Source of the DNA: Clostridia bacterium
GTDB lineage: Bacteria > Bacillota > Clostridia > Christensenellales > CAG-138
Length of the DNA stretch: 64,000 bases
Reading direction: 5' to 3'
NCBI GenBank assembly: GCA_016292635.1
Contig: JAEDIC010000010.1
Coordinates: 3,404 to 67,403, forward strand
The translations under genes were made by a program, and so were the position numbers. The stretch's first letter is position 1; each line of letters starts with the position of its first letter. The notes under the pieces were generated by a model. That model had not been told where the DNA came from. It ran no database searches and was given only the letters and a program-made list of their open reading frames with translations. Of the stretch, positions 9,120-17,492 are shown one piece after another.

Positions 9120-10736
9120 ATGCGGAAAAAAACAAAGCTAAGATTTTCGGCTGTGACGTATGCGGCTCTGTCAGTGCTGTTTATCGTGTTTTGTGTTTAT
9201 ATGCTGGTTGCAGAACATAATGAAGTGCATACTGTGCGAAGTGAGCCTTCCTATAAAACGGTAACCGATGCTTTGGTAAAAGAAATTGAGGATTCTTCGG
9301 CTCCCGTGGGCGTGCGTAAGCAATACAGCTTTACGGTTGAAAACACAAATACCGGCGATGCTTCACTGATTTTTTATACGGTGCATCAGTTTGCCGAGGC
9401 GCAGCTTGACGGCGAAACGGTTTACAGCTTGACTTCAGGTAATAATGGTATCGGCGATTCCCCAAGCAGTAATTGGACGGTGATTCCGCTTTATCCATCC
9501 GACAGCGGACGGCAGGTTACGGTAACGATAACCCCTGTTTATAAAAGCGTTATAAACCGCGAGGTTGAGTTTGCCGTAGGTTCAAAATACGCTTTTTTTG
9601 CCGGGCGTCTCAAAATTGACCTGCCGCAGATCGTGCTGTCGGCGTTGTGCATTTTAATGGGTGTTTTGCTTATTACGGTGCAGCTGCAAATGGTTTTGAG
9701 CAAAAAAACCTCTTCGTGGGACAATTTTTATCTGGGCAATTTTTCTTTGCTTATGGGTATATGGCGTATTACGGACACGCGGTTTTCTTCGCTAATGTTT
9801 GCAAACTATGCGAAGGCTTTAGGTTACATAACCATATTTGCGCTCTTTATATTGCCTGTTCCGCTAATGCTTTTTATCGACGAGCTCCACGCAGGCAAAC
9901 GCCGCTTCCTTCTTAGAACTGCCGCAATTGCAACTGGCGCAGCGGCATTCTGCGCTGTAATGCTTCAGGTTTTGGGCATTGCAGAGCTGCGTGAAATGCT
10001 TGTGCTATGCCATATAATGCTTGTTATAGATATTGCAATTTTAGTTTTTGACGTAATGTTTTATGCTACCGAAAGTAATAGAGAGCGCAATGCACGGTTG
10101 TTTATTACATTGCTTGCGGCGGGGAGTGTTTTAGATTTGTTTTATTATTATTTCAAAGGCACATCTTCAGGTATGACGGCTACGCTGATCGTTTTTTTGA
10201 TTTGCTCAGTCTACGAGTTTGTAGTAAATATTTTTGATGTAAGCAGAAAAGTGTATGTAGACGAAAAAACAAAGCTGTTTAACAGAATTTGCTTTGACGA
10301 ATTTATAAAAGAAAATGTGCTCGATAATGAAACGATAGGCGTGATGATGCTTGATTTAAACAATTTAAAGCATATTAACGATACCTTAGGACATGAGGTA
10401 GGCGATAAAATGATTGTCGAGTTTGCCGAAATTTTACGCAACACTGTAGGCAGTTCGGAATTTTTGTGTCGTTGGGGCGGTGATGAATTCGTTGTTATTG
10501 TAAGAAATGCAAATAGACAAAGGCTCGCAGATTACGTTTTAGAAATAAATAAAGCAGTAGACAAGCATAACAGTTTAGGTAAAGGGACAAGTATATATTT
10601 TGCCTGCGGATTCGCGCTTTCAAGTGACTTTCCGACGCTTTCGAAGCATGAGCTTCTTGCAAAGGCAGACGAGTTTATGTACAAAGACAAGCAACGCTGG
10701 CATGATAAATATTCATATGATTTGCGAGGAAATTAA
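9120..10736 (+). CDS. Membrane diguanylate cyclase (7TM-type sensor, GGDEF)
   Basis: A 538-residue protein with an N-terminal helix, an extracytoplasmic beta-rich domain (about 45-160), about seven transmembrane helices (about 175-360), and a GGDEF domain with intact WGGDEF (about 453) and DLNNLKHINDTLGHEVGD. The layout resembles 7TMR-DISM receptors. It makes c-di-GMP. The product-inhibition site RxxD that usually precedes GGDEF is absent (GSSE there), so feedback inhibition is probably weak. I chose the ATG at 9120 because GAGG lies 9 bp upstream; a longer TTG-started version from 9054 has no ribosome site. The extracellular signal is unknown. Confidence 0.85.
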   Translation: MRKKTKLRFSAVTYAALSVLFIVFCVYMLVAEHNEVHTVRSEPSYKTVTDALVKEIEDSSAPVGVRKQYSFTVENTNTGDASLIFYTVHQFAEAQLDGETVYSLTSGNNGIGDSPSSNWTVIPLYPSDSGRQVTVTITPVYKSVINREVEFAVGSKYAFFAGRLKIDLPQIVLSALCILMGVLLITVQLQMVLSKKTSSWDNFYLGNFSLLMGIWRITDTRFSSLMFANYAKALGYITIFALFILPVPLMLFIDELHAGKRRFLLRTAAIATGAAAFCAVMLQVLGIAELREMLVLCHIMLVIDIAILVFDVMFYATESNRERNARLFITLLAAGSVLDLFYYYFKGTSSGMTATLIVFLICSVYEFVVNIFDVSRKVYVDEKTKLFNRICFDEFIKENVLDNETIGVMMLDLNNLKHINDTLGHEVGDKMIVEFAEILRNTVGSSEFLCRWGGDEFVVIVRNANRQRLADYVLEINKAVDKHNSLGKGTSIYFACGFALSSDFPTLSKHELLAKADEFMYKDKQRWHDKYSYDLRGN

Positions 10737-10772
10737 AAATAGGTTATCGGTTTAGCGTTAGGGGAGATAGGT

Positions 10773-11864
10773 ATGAAGGTGTTTAAAAAACTTTGGCAAA
10801 TTATGTTCTATTCGGGGATTTCAAAAAAGGAATACGCAGGTATTCGTTGCGAAATTCGCAAACACAATCATAAACGGTTTCAATCCTTTTCTTTCGTAGC
10901 AATAGTATTTTTGTCGATTATGGTTGTAATCGCTTATACAAACAAAAAACTTAACGCTAACTATTGGAATTATTTGGTGCCCTTGATAATTCTGGTGCTC
11001 ATGCTTTTGGCAGACGTTTGGTTTGCGTCTGAGCATCCGTATGTATGCAAGGCGTTTATCTATGTGTTTATATCGATGCTTGCGGTGCTTGCTATTGCCA
11101 TAGGAACCTTTGAAAATAAAGAACAGACAGCAGGCACGTTTCTTGCATTTTTACTGGTTATTCCCTTGCTGTTTGTAATGAGGCCTATTGAAAATGTGGT
11201 TTACATTACCTTTTTCGACATTCTTTTCATTATCGCTTCAGGCGCAGTAAAGGAAAGGGCGCTTTTTGAGGTTGATATGATAAACGCAATTGTATTTGGA
11301 TGTATCAGCATAATAATATCGACATATATGACAACCGTCTCAGTTGAAAATTTTGTTATGAAAGACGCCTTGCTGCATTTAGCAGAGACAGACCAACTGA
11401 CGCAGTTGCCTAATCGTACCTGCTATGAGCGTAATTTGCAGAATTATCCGACCGTTTGCCAGATAAATCTAGCGTGTATTTATGTGGATATAAACGGCCT
11501 GCATGAATTAAACGAGCAAAAAGGTCACTACGCCGGCGATATTATGTTGCAATATGTTGCTGACTCTCTTAAAGAGCAGTTCGGTCATTTACATACCTAT
11601 CGCATAGGCGGCGATGAATTTGTCGTTTTTTCTGTCGACACCGACTCACAAACGCTTGAAGAAAAAATTAAAAGGTTTGAGCAAAAGCTAAATGAAAACA
11701 GCTATTACGCATCTGTCGGTTATGAAATTCAAGACGTGGACAGCATTGATGTTTATAGGCTTGTTAAAGCAGCAGAGGATAAAATGTATTTGGCTAAGCA
11801 AAAGTTCTACGGGCAAAATACAATCACGCGTTGTCGCAATCTTGATAAGGCTTTAAACGGATAA
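10773..11864 (+). CDS. Membrane diguanylate cyclase (GGDEF)
   Basis: A 363-residue protein with about six N-terminal transmembrane helices (about 35-200) and no sizeable extracytoplasmic domain. A GGDEF domain follows with TDQLTQLPNR and intact RIGGDEF (about 280). It should make c-di-GMP. No RxxD inhibition site is seen before GGDEF. It lies 36 bp after the previous cyclase with a GGGGAG ribosome site, so the two are probably co-transcribed. Together with the EAL protein it gives the locus both synthesis and breakdown of the messenger. Confidence 0.85.
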   Translation: MKVFKKLWQIMFYSGISKKEYAGIRCEIRKHNHKRFQSFSFVAIVFLSIMVVIAYTNKKLNANYWNYLVPLIILVLMLLADVWFASEHPYVCKAFIYVFISMLAVLAIAIGTFENKEQTAGTFLAFLLVIPLLFVMRPIENVVYITFFDILFIIASGAVKERALFEVDMINAIVFGCISIIISTYMTTVSVENFVMKDALLHLAETDQLTQLPNRTCYERNLQNYPTVCQINLACIYVDINGLHELNEQKGHYAGDIMLQYVADSLKEQFGHLHTYRIGGDEFVVFSVDTDSQTLEEKIKRFEQKLNENSYYASVGYEIQDVDSIDVYRLVKAAEDKMYLAKQKFYGQNTITRCRNLDKALNG

Positions 11865-12125
11865 AGAGGGCAACGACGGATTCTTTATTATCCCGTAAAT
11901 ATGTGGATTACAGAGTGCAGAACTCGATATTTAGACTTAGACACCCAACTACAGTTCTCATCTGCCTTGACGATAGAATGATAGAAATATGGATAGATTG
12001 GTAATTGACCTCCAACCAAATGGTCCTTATTACCACAAAGTTGGGCGGGATATAGTCAGCATGAATGTTGTTCAATTAAATTATATAATGAATGGACGCT
12101 ATAATCCAACAAAGGGGTAAAACAT
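11865..12125 (+). other. Gene-free junction between AT-rich locus and the rest
   Basis: A 261-bp spacer without a convincing gene. A short open frame of 43 codons (11989-12120, +) has no ribosome site, and a stretch on the minus strand stays open for about 50 codons without a good start. A TATAAT lies at 12084-12089 but no -35 pairs with it. GC content and codon habit change across this point. Confidence 0.4.
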
Positions 12126-12881
12126 ATGAAACAGAGAGAAATACTCATTAAATCCACCATGGACGGCACAATGCAGCCGTCGCTGTTCTATAAGTCCGAA
12201 TCCAATGAAAAGCGGCCGCTGCTGGTGGGCCTGCATACATGGAGCTATGACAGATTTAACCAGATAGAAAATATGCTGCCCTATGCCGAGAAGTATGACT
12301 TTAACCTGCTGCTGCCGGAATTTCGCGGCAACAACCTGCCGGAGAATCCAAACTGCACAAAGGCCTGCGGCTCGGAGTACGCAAAGCAGGATATACAGGA
12401 TGCTATTGACTACGTTATCGCAAACGAGAATGTGGATGCTGAAAATGTATTTCTGCTGGGATTGAGCGGCGGTGGACACATGGCGCTGCTGATGGCGGGT
12501 AAGTGCCCTGAGTATTTCAAGGCAATAGGCTCCTATGTGCCTATCACCGACCTTAAGCAATTTCACGACCAAAGCGAGTTTTACCGGGACGGTCTTTTAG
12601 CCTGCTGTAGCGGAAGCGAGGAGGAGATGATCGCCCGCTCGCCAGTAACATACATTGACACCATCGCAAAGGCTAATATAAAGATATTCCACGGAAAGTT
12701 CGATCCCGAGGTATCCGTTACCCACAGCATAAAGCTGTTTAATATGACAATGGAAAAGTATCCCGAATCCACAATCTATCTTGATATATTCGACGGGGGA
12801 CACGAGATAGACATGGAAGCTGCAATGTACTGGCTGATATCCCAGTACAAAAAGGCGGAAAAAACTGCGGTAACAGGCTAA
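12126..12881 (+). CDS. Alpha/beta hydrolase (prolyl oligopeptidase/esterase type)
   Basis: A 251-residue cytoplasmic alpha/beta hydrolase without a signal peptide. The nucleophile elbow GLSGGG (about 110) supplies the Ser, HGKFDPEV the likely acid Asp (about 180) and DGGHEID the His (about 218), with GLHTWSYD as the oxyanion strand near 34. It resembles dienelactone hydrolase or S9-type esterases; the substrate is unknown. The start is ATG behind AAAGGGG. It stands alone, with a terminator 20 bp after the stop. Confidence 0.75.
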   Translation: MKQREILIKSTMDGTMQPSLFYKSESNEKRPLLVGLHTWSYDRFNQIENMLPYAEKYDFNLLLPEFRGNNLPENPNCTKACGSEYAKQDIQDAIDYVIANENVDAENVFLLGLSGGGHMALLMAGKCPEYFKAIGSYVPITDLKQFHDQSEFYRDGLLACCSGSEEEMIARSPVTYIDTIAKANIKIFHGKFDPEVSVTHSIKLFNMTMEKYPESTIYLDIFDGGHEIDMEAAMYWLISQYKKAEKTAVTG

Positions 12882-12902
12882 AGAGCATTATGATTATTTA
12901 AG

Positions 12903-12928
12903 ACGCATCGCATTGACGGTGCGTTTTT
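12903..12928 (+). terminator. Rho-independent terminator
   Basis: An 8-bp stem (12903-12910 with 12917-12924, one T-G pair), a 6-base loop and TTTTT. It ends the hydrolase transcript and isolates it from miaB. Confidence 0.85.
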
Positions 12929-12956
12929 ACTTTGGGTCATGGCAGCGCCGGGCCAC

Positions 12957-12985
12957 TTGAAGAAACAGGCCAAAAAGGATATAAT
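12957..12985 (+). promoter_or_regulatory. Sigma-A promoter of the miaB-mutSL operon
   Basis: TTGAAG and TATAAT separated by 17 bp, located 29 bp before the miaB start and just after the upstream terminator. It probably drives the whole tightly packed run to the PLP lyase at 21.9 kb. Confidence 0.7.
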
Positions 12986-13014
12986 AAAATTGATAAAATA
13001 TGCAGAGGTACTAA

Positions 13015-14418
13015 ATGCGCAAAGATATACTTATTTCCGAAGCCGAAATGGCCGCCGCAAGGGCCGCGGCAGGCCGTGTAAAGGAAGAAATAGCCCCCCT
13101 CGGCTTAACCTATCATATAGAGTCCTACGGATGCCAGATGAATGACCACGATTCCGAAAAGCTGGCAGGAATGCTGGAAGAGATGGGCTGCACCAAAGCC
13201 GCTGATAAGGCTGATGCACAGGTCATTTTATTCAATACATGCTGTGTGCGTGAACACGCCGAGCAGCGTGTATACGGCAATATAGGCGCCCTGAAAAAGC
13301 GCAAGGATGAGAATCCCGGCCTGCTCATAGGTGTATGCGGCTGCATGATGCAGCAGAAGGCGGCGGGGGATAAGCTGTTCCGCCGTTTCCCTTTCGTCGA
13401 TATGGTATTCGGCACAAATGAGCTGCACCGCTTTCCAAATATATTTGAATCCGCCCTGCATGAAGAGCGCATCTTAGCTGTTCGTGATATTGATGGTGAA
13501 ATTGCGGAAGGGCTGCCGGTGCTGAGGTCCGGAACCTTTTCCACCAATGTAACCATCGCCTATGGATGCGACAACTTCTGCTCCTACTGCATAGTGCCCT
13601 ATGTGCGGGGCAGAGAGCGCTCAAGGGATTCCGGCGCAATAGTGGAAGAGGTTCGTTCCGTGGCAGCGGCAGGTTTTAAAGAAGTGACCCTGCTGGGCCA
13701 AAACGTGAATTCCTACAGCGGAGATGACGGCGTCACGGATTTTCCAACCCTTCTTCGCGTGGTACACGACAGCGTGCCTGATATGAACCGTATACGCTTT
13801 ATGACATCCCACCCGAAGGACTTGTCGCCTGCGCTTATGGACGCCATAGCGGAGCTTCCAAGGGTTTGCAAGCATATACATTTGCCGGTACAATCCGGCA
13901 GCAACCGTATACTGCGGCTTATGAACCGCCGCTATACCCGTGAAAATTACATGGATGAAGTGGCGGAACTCAGGAGAAAGGTGCCGGATATAGAGCTTAC
14001 TACGGACATTATAGTGGGCTTCCCTGGGGAGACGGAGGAGGATTTTCAGGACACTCTGGACCTTATAAAGCAGGTGGGATACTCCGCAGCGTTTACTTTC
14101 ATGTATTCACCCCGTAAGGGGACGGCCGCCGCATCCATGGCGGAGCAGGTGCCGGATGAAGTTAAGCATGACCGTCTGCAGCGGCTGAACGCTTTGCAGG
14201 CTGAAATACTAAAAGAAGGTAACCTTAAATACATAGGCAGAACAGGCGAGGTGCTGGTAGAAGGCTGCGACAGGCGCGCTGAACCCATGGCATACGGCAA
14301 GCTAAGCAACTTTAAAATGGTATATTTTCCCGGCGGCGAGGAACTTATAGGATCGCTGCGCACCGTTGAGATAACCGCCAATCAAAACAACTCGCTGATA
14401 GGCCGGCTAATTGACTAA
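13015..14418 (+). CDS. miaB: tRNA-2-methylthio-N6-dimethylallyladenosine synthase MiaB
   Basis: A 467-residue radical SAM methylthiotransferase that adds a methylthio group to i6A37 of tRNAs reading UNN codons. The N-terminal UPF0004 domain has ESYGCQMND (Cys40) plus Cys76 and Cys110 for the auxiliary [4Fe-4S] cluster. The radical SAM motif is C185-x3-C189-x2-C192 (YGCDNFCSYC), and a TRAM domain ends the protein. Its partner miaA, which makes the substrate i6A, lies downstream in the same operon. The order miaB-ylbF/ymcA-mutS-mutL matches Bacillus. Start ATG with AGAGG upstream. Confidence 0.95.
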   Translation: MRKDILISEAEMAAARAAAGRVKEEIAPLGLTYHIESYGCQMNDHDSEKLAGMLEEMGCTKAADKADAQVILFNTCCVREHAEQRVYGNIGALKKRKDENPGLLIGVCGCMMQQKAAGDKLFRRFPFVDMVFGTNELHRFPNIFESALHEERILAVRDIDGEIAEGLPVLRSGTFSTNVTIAYGCDNFCSYCIVPYVRGRERSRDSGAIVEEVRSVAAAGFKEVTLLGQNVNSYSGDDGVTDFPTLLRVVHDSVPDMNRIRFMTSHPKDLSPALMDAIAELPRVCKHIHLPVQSGSNRILRLMNRRYTRENYMDEVAELRRKVPDIELTTDIIVGFPGETEEDFQDTLDLIKQVGYSAAFTFMYSPRKGTAAASMAEQVPDEVKHDRLQRLNALQAEILKEGNLKYIGRTGEVLVEGCDRRAEPMAYGKLSNFKMVYFPGGEELIGSLRTVEITANQNNSLIGRLID

Positions 14419-14448
14419 TATTGAACATCAGGAAAGGAATAAGAAAAA

Positions 14449-14847
14449 ATGATAAAGGAAAAAGCAACGGATCTGGGCCTGGCCCTTTCAAACACCGAGG
14501 AATTTAAGCGTGTTCAGCAGGCCAAGGCTGCAATGGATTCCGATCCCCATGTGAACAGCCTTATGGAACAGTACACCCAAAAGCAGGAGCAGATGGTCAC
14601 CATGCTGGAAAATGAAGACGGAGACGGCATGACGGTATCCGCCATAGCCAAAGAGATAGAGGATATTCAGACCGAGCTGATGAATGATCCCGTTTTTACT
14701 GAAATGATGGAAGCGCAGAATCAGTTTGCTAACGTTATGAATGATGTAAACCGCATAATCAGCGCCTATATCAACCTTGGCGACGAAACAGAAGAATCCT
14801 CCGGCTGCAGCGGAAACTGCTCCGGCTGCTCCGGCTGCCTGCATTAA
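14449..14847 (+). CDS. YlbF/YmcA family regulator with Cys-rich tail
   Basis: A 132-residue helical protein of the YlbF/YmcA (Com_YlbF) family. In Bacillus these form, with YaaT, the Ric complex that affects RNase Y-dependent mRNA maturation and development and binds Fe-S clusters. The helical core is about residues 5-115. The C-terminus ends in a short tail with four closely spaced Cys (CSGNCSGCSGC), a possible metal or cluster site. It lies between miaB and mutS, where ymcA sits in Bacillus. RNase Y is also encoded in this window (27.7-29.2 kb). Confidence 0.8.
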   Translation: MIKEKATDLGLALSNTEEFKRVQQAKAAMDSDPHVNSLMEQYTQKQEQMVTMLENEDGDGMTVSAIAKEIEDIQTELMNDPVFTEMMEAQNQFANVMNDVNRIISAYINLGDETEESSGCSGNCSGCSGCLH

Positions 14848-14875
14848 AACAAATAAAAAACACAGGAGCTAAAAT

Positions 14876-17491
14876 ATGCCCGCCGACCTTACCCCTATGA
14901 TGCGCCAATACATGGAGGTAAAAGAGAAATATCAGGATTGCATTCTCTTTTACCGCCTTGGCGACTTTTATGAAATGTTTTTTGAGGACGCACTCATTGC
15001 TTCCCGCGAGCTGGAAATCGTGCTTACGGGGCGGGACTGCGGCCTTGAAGAGCGTGCTCCCATGTGCGGCGTGCCTTATCACGCCATGGAAAGCTATGTG
15101 AGCAAACTCATAGAAAAGGGCCATAAAGTAGCAATATGCGAGCAGCTTACAGACCCAAAGGAATCCAAGGGCCTGGTTGAGCGGGATGTTATCCGAGTAA
15201 TAACCCCCGGCACTGTAATTGAAGAAAGTATGCTCTCTGAGAGCAAAAACAACTACATCGCCTCTTTGTTTCTGCGGGACAGCGATGTGGGTATCGCCTA
15301 TTGCGATGTGTCCACAGGCGGCTTCTTCGTATACGAATACAGCGGCAAAAACTGGCTGGGCGAGCTTATGGATGAGCTTTGCCGCATACAGCCTACCGAA
15401 ATAGTATCAAACGATGCCGTATTCATGCAGGATGCGCTCATTCGCAGGCTGCAGGCGGAATACTACATACAGTGCTACGGAAACTGGGCATACGAATATA
15501 CCGGGGCAAAGGAGCGGCTGCTTACCCATTTCAGGGTTTCAACCCTGTCAGGATTTGGCTGCGATGATATGCCCTGCGCAATTTCCGCCGCAGGGGCGCT
15601 GCTTTCCTATCTTGAGGATACACAAAAGAATTCCCTTTGCCATATCAAGCGCATACGAATAAACCAGCGCAGCCGATATATGCACATAGATGCCAATTCA
15701 CGGCGAAACCTTGAACTTACCCGGCCCATACGCTCAGAAGGCAGCAAAAAGCATACTCTGCTGTACCTTCTGGATAAAACCGGCACAGCCATGGGCGGAC
15801 GGCTTTTGCGTACATGGATAGATCAACCGCTGCAGCTGCCGGTCGAGATAGAGGCCCGTCAGACCGCCGTAGAAGAGCTTCTAAAAAAGAACATTGAGCG
15901 TGATACGGTTATAAAGGCGCTTGACGCCATATATGACATCGAGCGCCTTTGCAGCCGCATAGCCTATGGCACGGTAAACGCAAGGGACTGTGAGTCATTA
16001 AGGCTTTCTTTGGAACGCATACCTTTCCTCATAGATTCCCTTGCCCAAATGAAATCCGCGGAGCTTTGCCGCATACGGGATGAGCTGGACGCCATGGAAG
16101 ATATTTGCGCACTGCTGCATTCCGCAATAACGGACAATCCGCCCCTCAGCGTAAAGGAAGGAGGCGTTATTCGTGATGGCTATAATGCGGATGTAGATAA
16201 ATATCGTGACGCATCCAAAAACGGCCGGTTGTGGCTTGGCCGTCTGGAGGCAACGGAGCGTGAGAATACCGGCATAAAGAATCTTAAAGTAAGCTTCAAT
16301 AAGGTATTCGGATACTACATCGAGGTCACGAAATCCTACCTACACCTTGTACCGTACAACTACCAACGCAAGCAGACACTTGCAAACTGTGAAAGGTATG
16401 TCACCGAAGAGCTAAAAGAGCTTGAAAACACCATACTGGGCGCCGAGGAAAACTGTATCGCCCTGGAATACAGGCTGTTTACAGAGCTTAGGGATACGCT
16501 TCTCGGCTGCATAGAGCGGCTGCAGGCCAATGCCGCCCTTATCGCCACGCTGGATGTATACTGCTCCTTTGCTCAGGTTGCCTATTCGAATGATTACTGC
16601 CGCCCCAGGATACAAACAAACGGCAGGATAGAGATAATAGACGGCAGGCATCCTGTGGTTGAGCGGAGCGTAAAAGGCGGCTTCGTGCCCAATAACACCA
16701 TGATGAACTGCAAGGACGACCGCCTCATTATACTCACCGGCCCCAATATGGCGGGTAAGAGTACATATATGCGGCAGGTGGCCCTTATAGTACTGATGGC
16801 CCACATAGGCAGCTTTGTGCCTGCCACAAGCGCAAATATCACCATTACCGATAAGATTTTCACCCGTGTAGGCGCGTCGGACAACCTTGCCTCTGGCCAG
16901 AGCACATTCATGGTAGAAATGAGCGAGATGTCCAACATACTCAACAACGCAACCCCAAACAGCCTGCTGATAATCGACGAAATAGGCCGTGGTACCAGCA
17001 CATTTGACGGACTCAGCATAGCTTGGGCTGTCCTTGAGCGCATTGCGGACAGGGAAAAATGCGGCGCGAAGACCCTTTTTGCAACCCATTATCACGAGCT
17101 TACAGAGCTTGAAGGCAAACTGTCCGGCATAAAGAACTACCGTATCTCTGTAAAGGAGGTGGGAGAGGATATAATCTTCCTGAGAAAAATAGTTCGTGGC
17201 GGCGCGGATAAGAGCTTTGGCATACAGGTCGCCCGCCTTGCGGGGCTGCCTCAGGAGGTTATCCAGCGCGCCCGTGAGATACTGGCAGAGCTTGAAGCAT
17301 CGGATATAAATATAGGCCATGGGGGCATTCTTGAAAAGAACAACGACGGGGATCAGCAGATGACCCTCTTTGGCGCGCCAACGCCGGAAGATATTATGAA
17401 AGAACTGAGGGAGCTGGACATAAACGCCATTACTCCCATGGATGCGCTGAATATGATATACGACCTGCACCTTCGTGCAAAGCTGAGGTAA
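14876..17491 (+). CDS. mutS: DNA mismatch repair protein MutS
   Basis: An 871-residue MutS, normal for the family. The N-terminal mismatch-binding domain has the Phe-x-Glu context in RLGDFYEMFFED (about 25-36), followed by connector, lever and clamp domains and the ATPase with Walker A GPNMAGKST (about 622) and Walker B LLIIDEIGRGTSTFDG (about 700). It finds base mismatches and recruits MutL, whose gene begins one base after its stop. Start ATG with AGGAG 9 bp upstream. Confidence 0.97.
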   Translation: MPADLTPMMRQYMEVKEKYQDCILFYRLGDFYEMFFEDALIASRELEIVLTGRDCGLEERAPMCGVPYHAMESYVSKLIEKGHKVAICEQLTDPKESKGLVERDVIRVITPGTVIEESMLSESKNNYIASLFLRDSDVGIAYCDVSTGGFFVYEYSGKNWLGELMDELCRIQPTEIVSNDAVFMQDALIRRLQAEYYIQCYGNWAYEYTGAKERLLTHFRVSTLSGFGCDDMPCAISAAGALLSYLEDTQKNSLCHIKRIRINQRSRYMHIDANSRRNLELTRPIRSEGSKKHTLLYLLDKTGTAMGGRLLRTWIDQPLQLPVEIEARQTAVEELLKKNIERDTVIKALDAIYDIERLCSRIAYGTVNARDCESLRLSLERIPFLIDSLAQMKSAELCRIRDELDAMEDICALLHSAITDNPPLSVKEGGVIRDGYNADVDKYRDASKNGRLWLGRLEATERENTGIKNLKVSFNKVFGYYIEVTKSYLHLVPYNYQRKQTLANCERYVTEELKELENTILGAEENCIALEYRLFTELRDTLLGCIERLQANAALIATLDVYCSFAQVAYSNDYCRPRIQTNGRIEIIDGRHPVVERSVKGGFVPNNTMMNCKDDRLIILTGPNMAGKSTYMRQVALIVLMAHIGSFVPATSANITITDKIFTRVGASDNLASGQSTFMVEMSEMSNILNNATPNSLLIIDEIGRGTSTFDGLSIAWAVLERIADREKCGAKTLFATHYHELTELEGKLSGIKNYRISVKEVGEDIIFLRKIVRGGADKSFGIQVARLAGLPQEVIQRAREILAELEASDINIGHGGILEKNNDGDQQMTLFGAPTPEDIMKELRELDINAITPMDALNMIYDLHLRAKLR

Positions 17492-17492
17492 A

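Noticed and set aside
11989..12120. 43-codon plus-strand frame before the hydrolase
   Set aside because: No ribosome site, and it runs into the hydrolase ribosome site; probably chance or remnant.
16412..17470. Long minus-strand open frame opposite mutS (352 codons)
   Set aside because: Shadow of the mutS reading frame; no family motifs, no ribosome site, and MutS motifs are intact on the plus strand.
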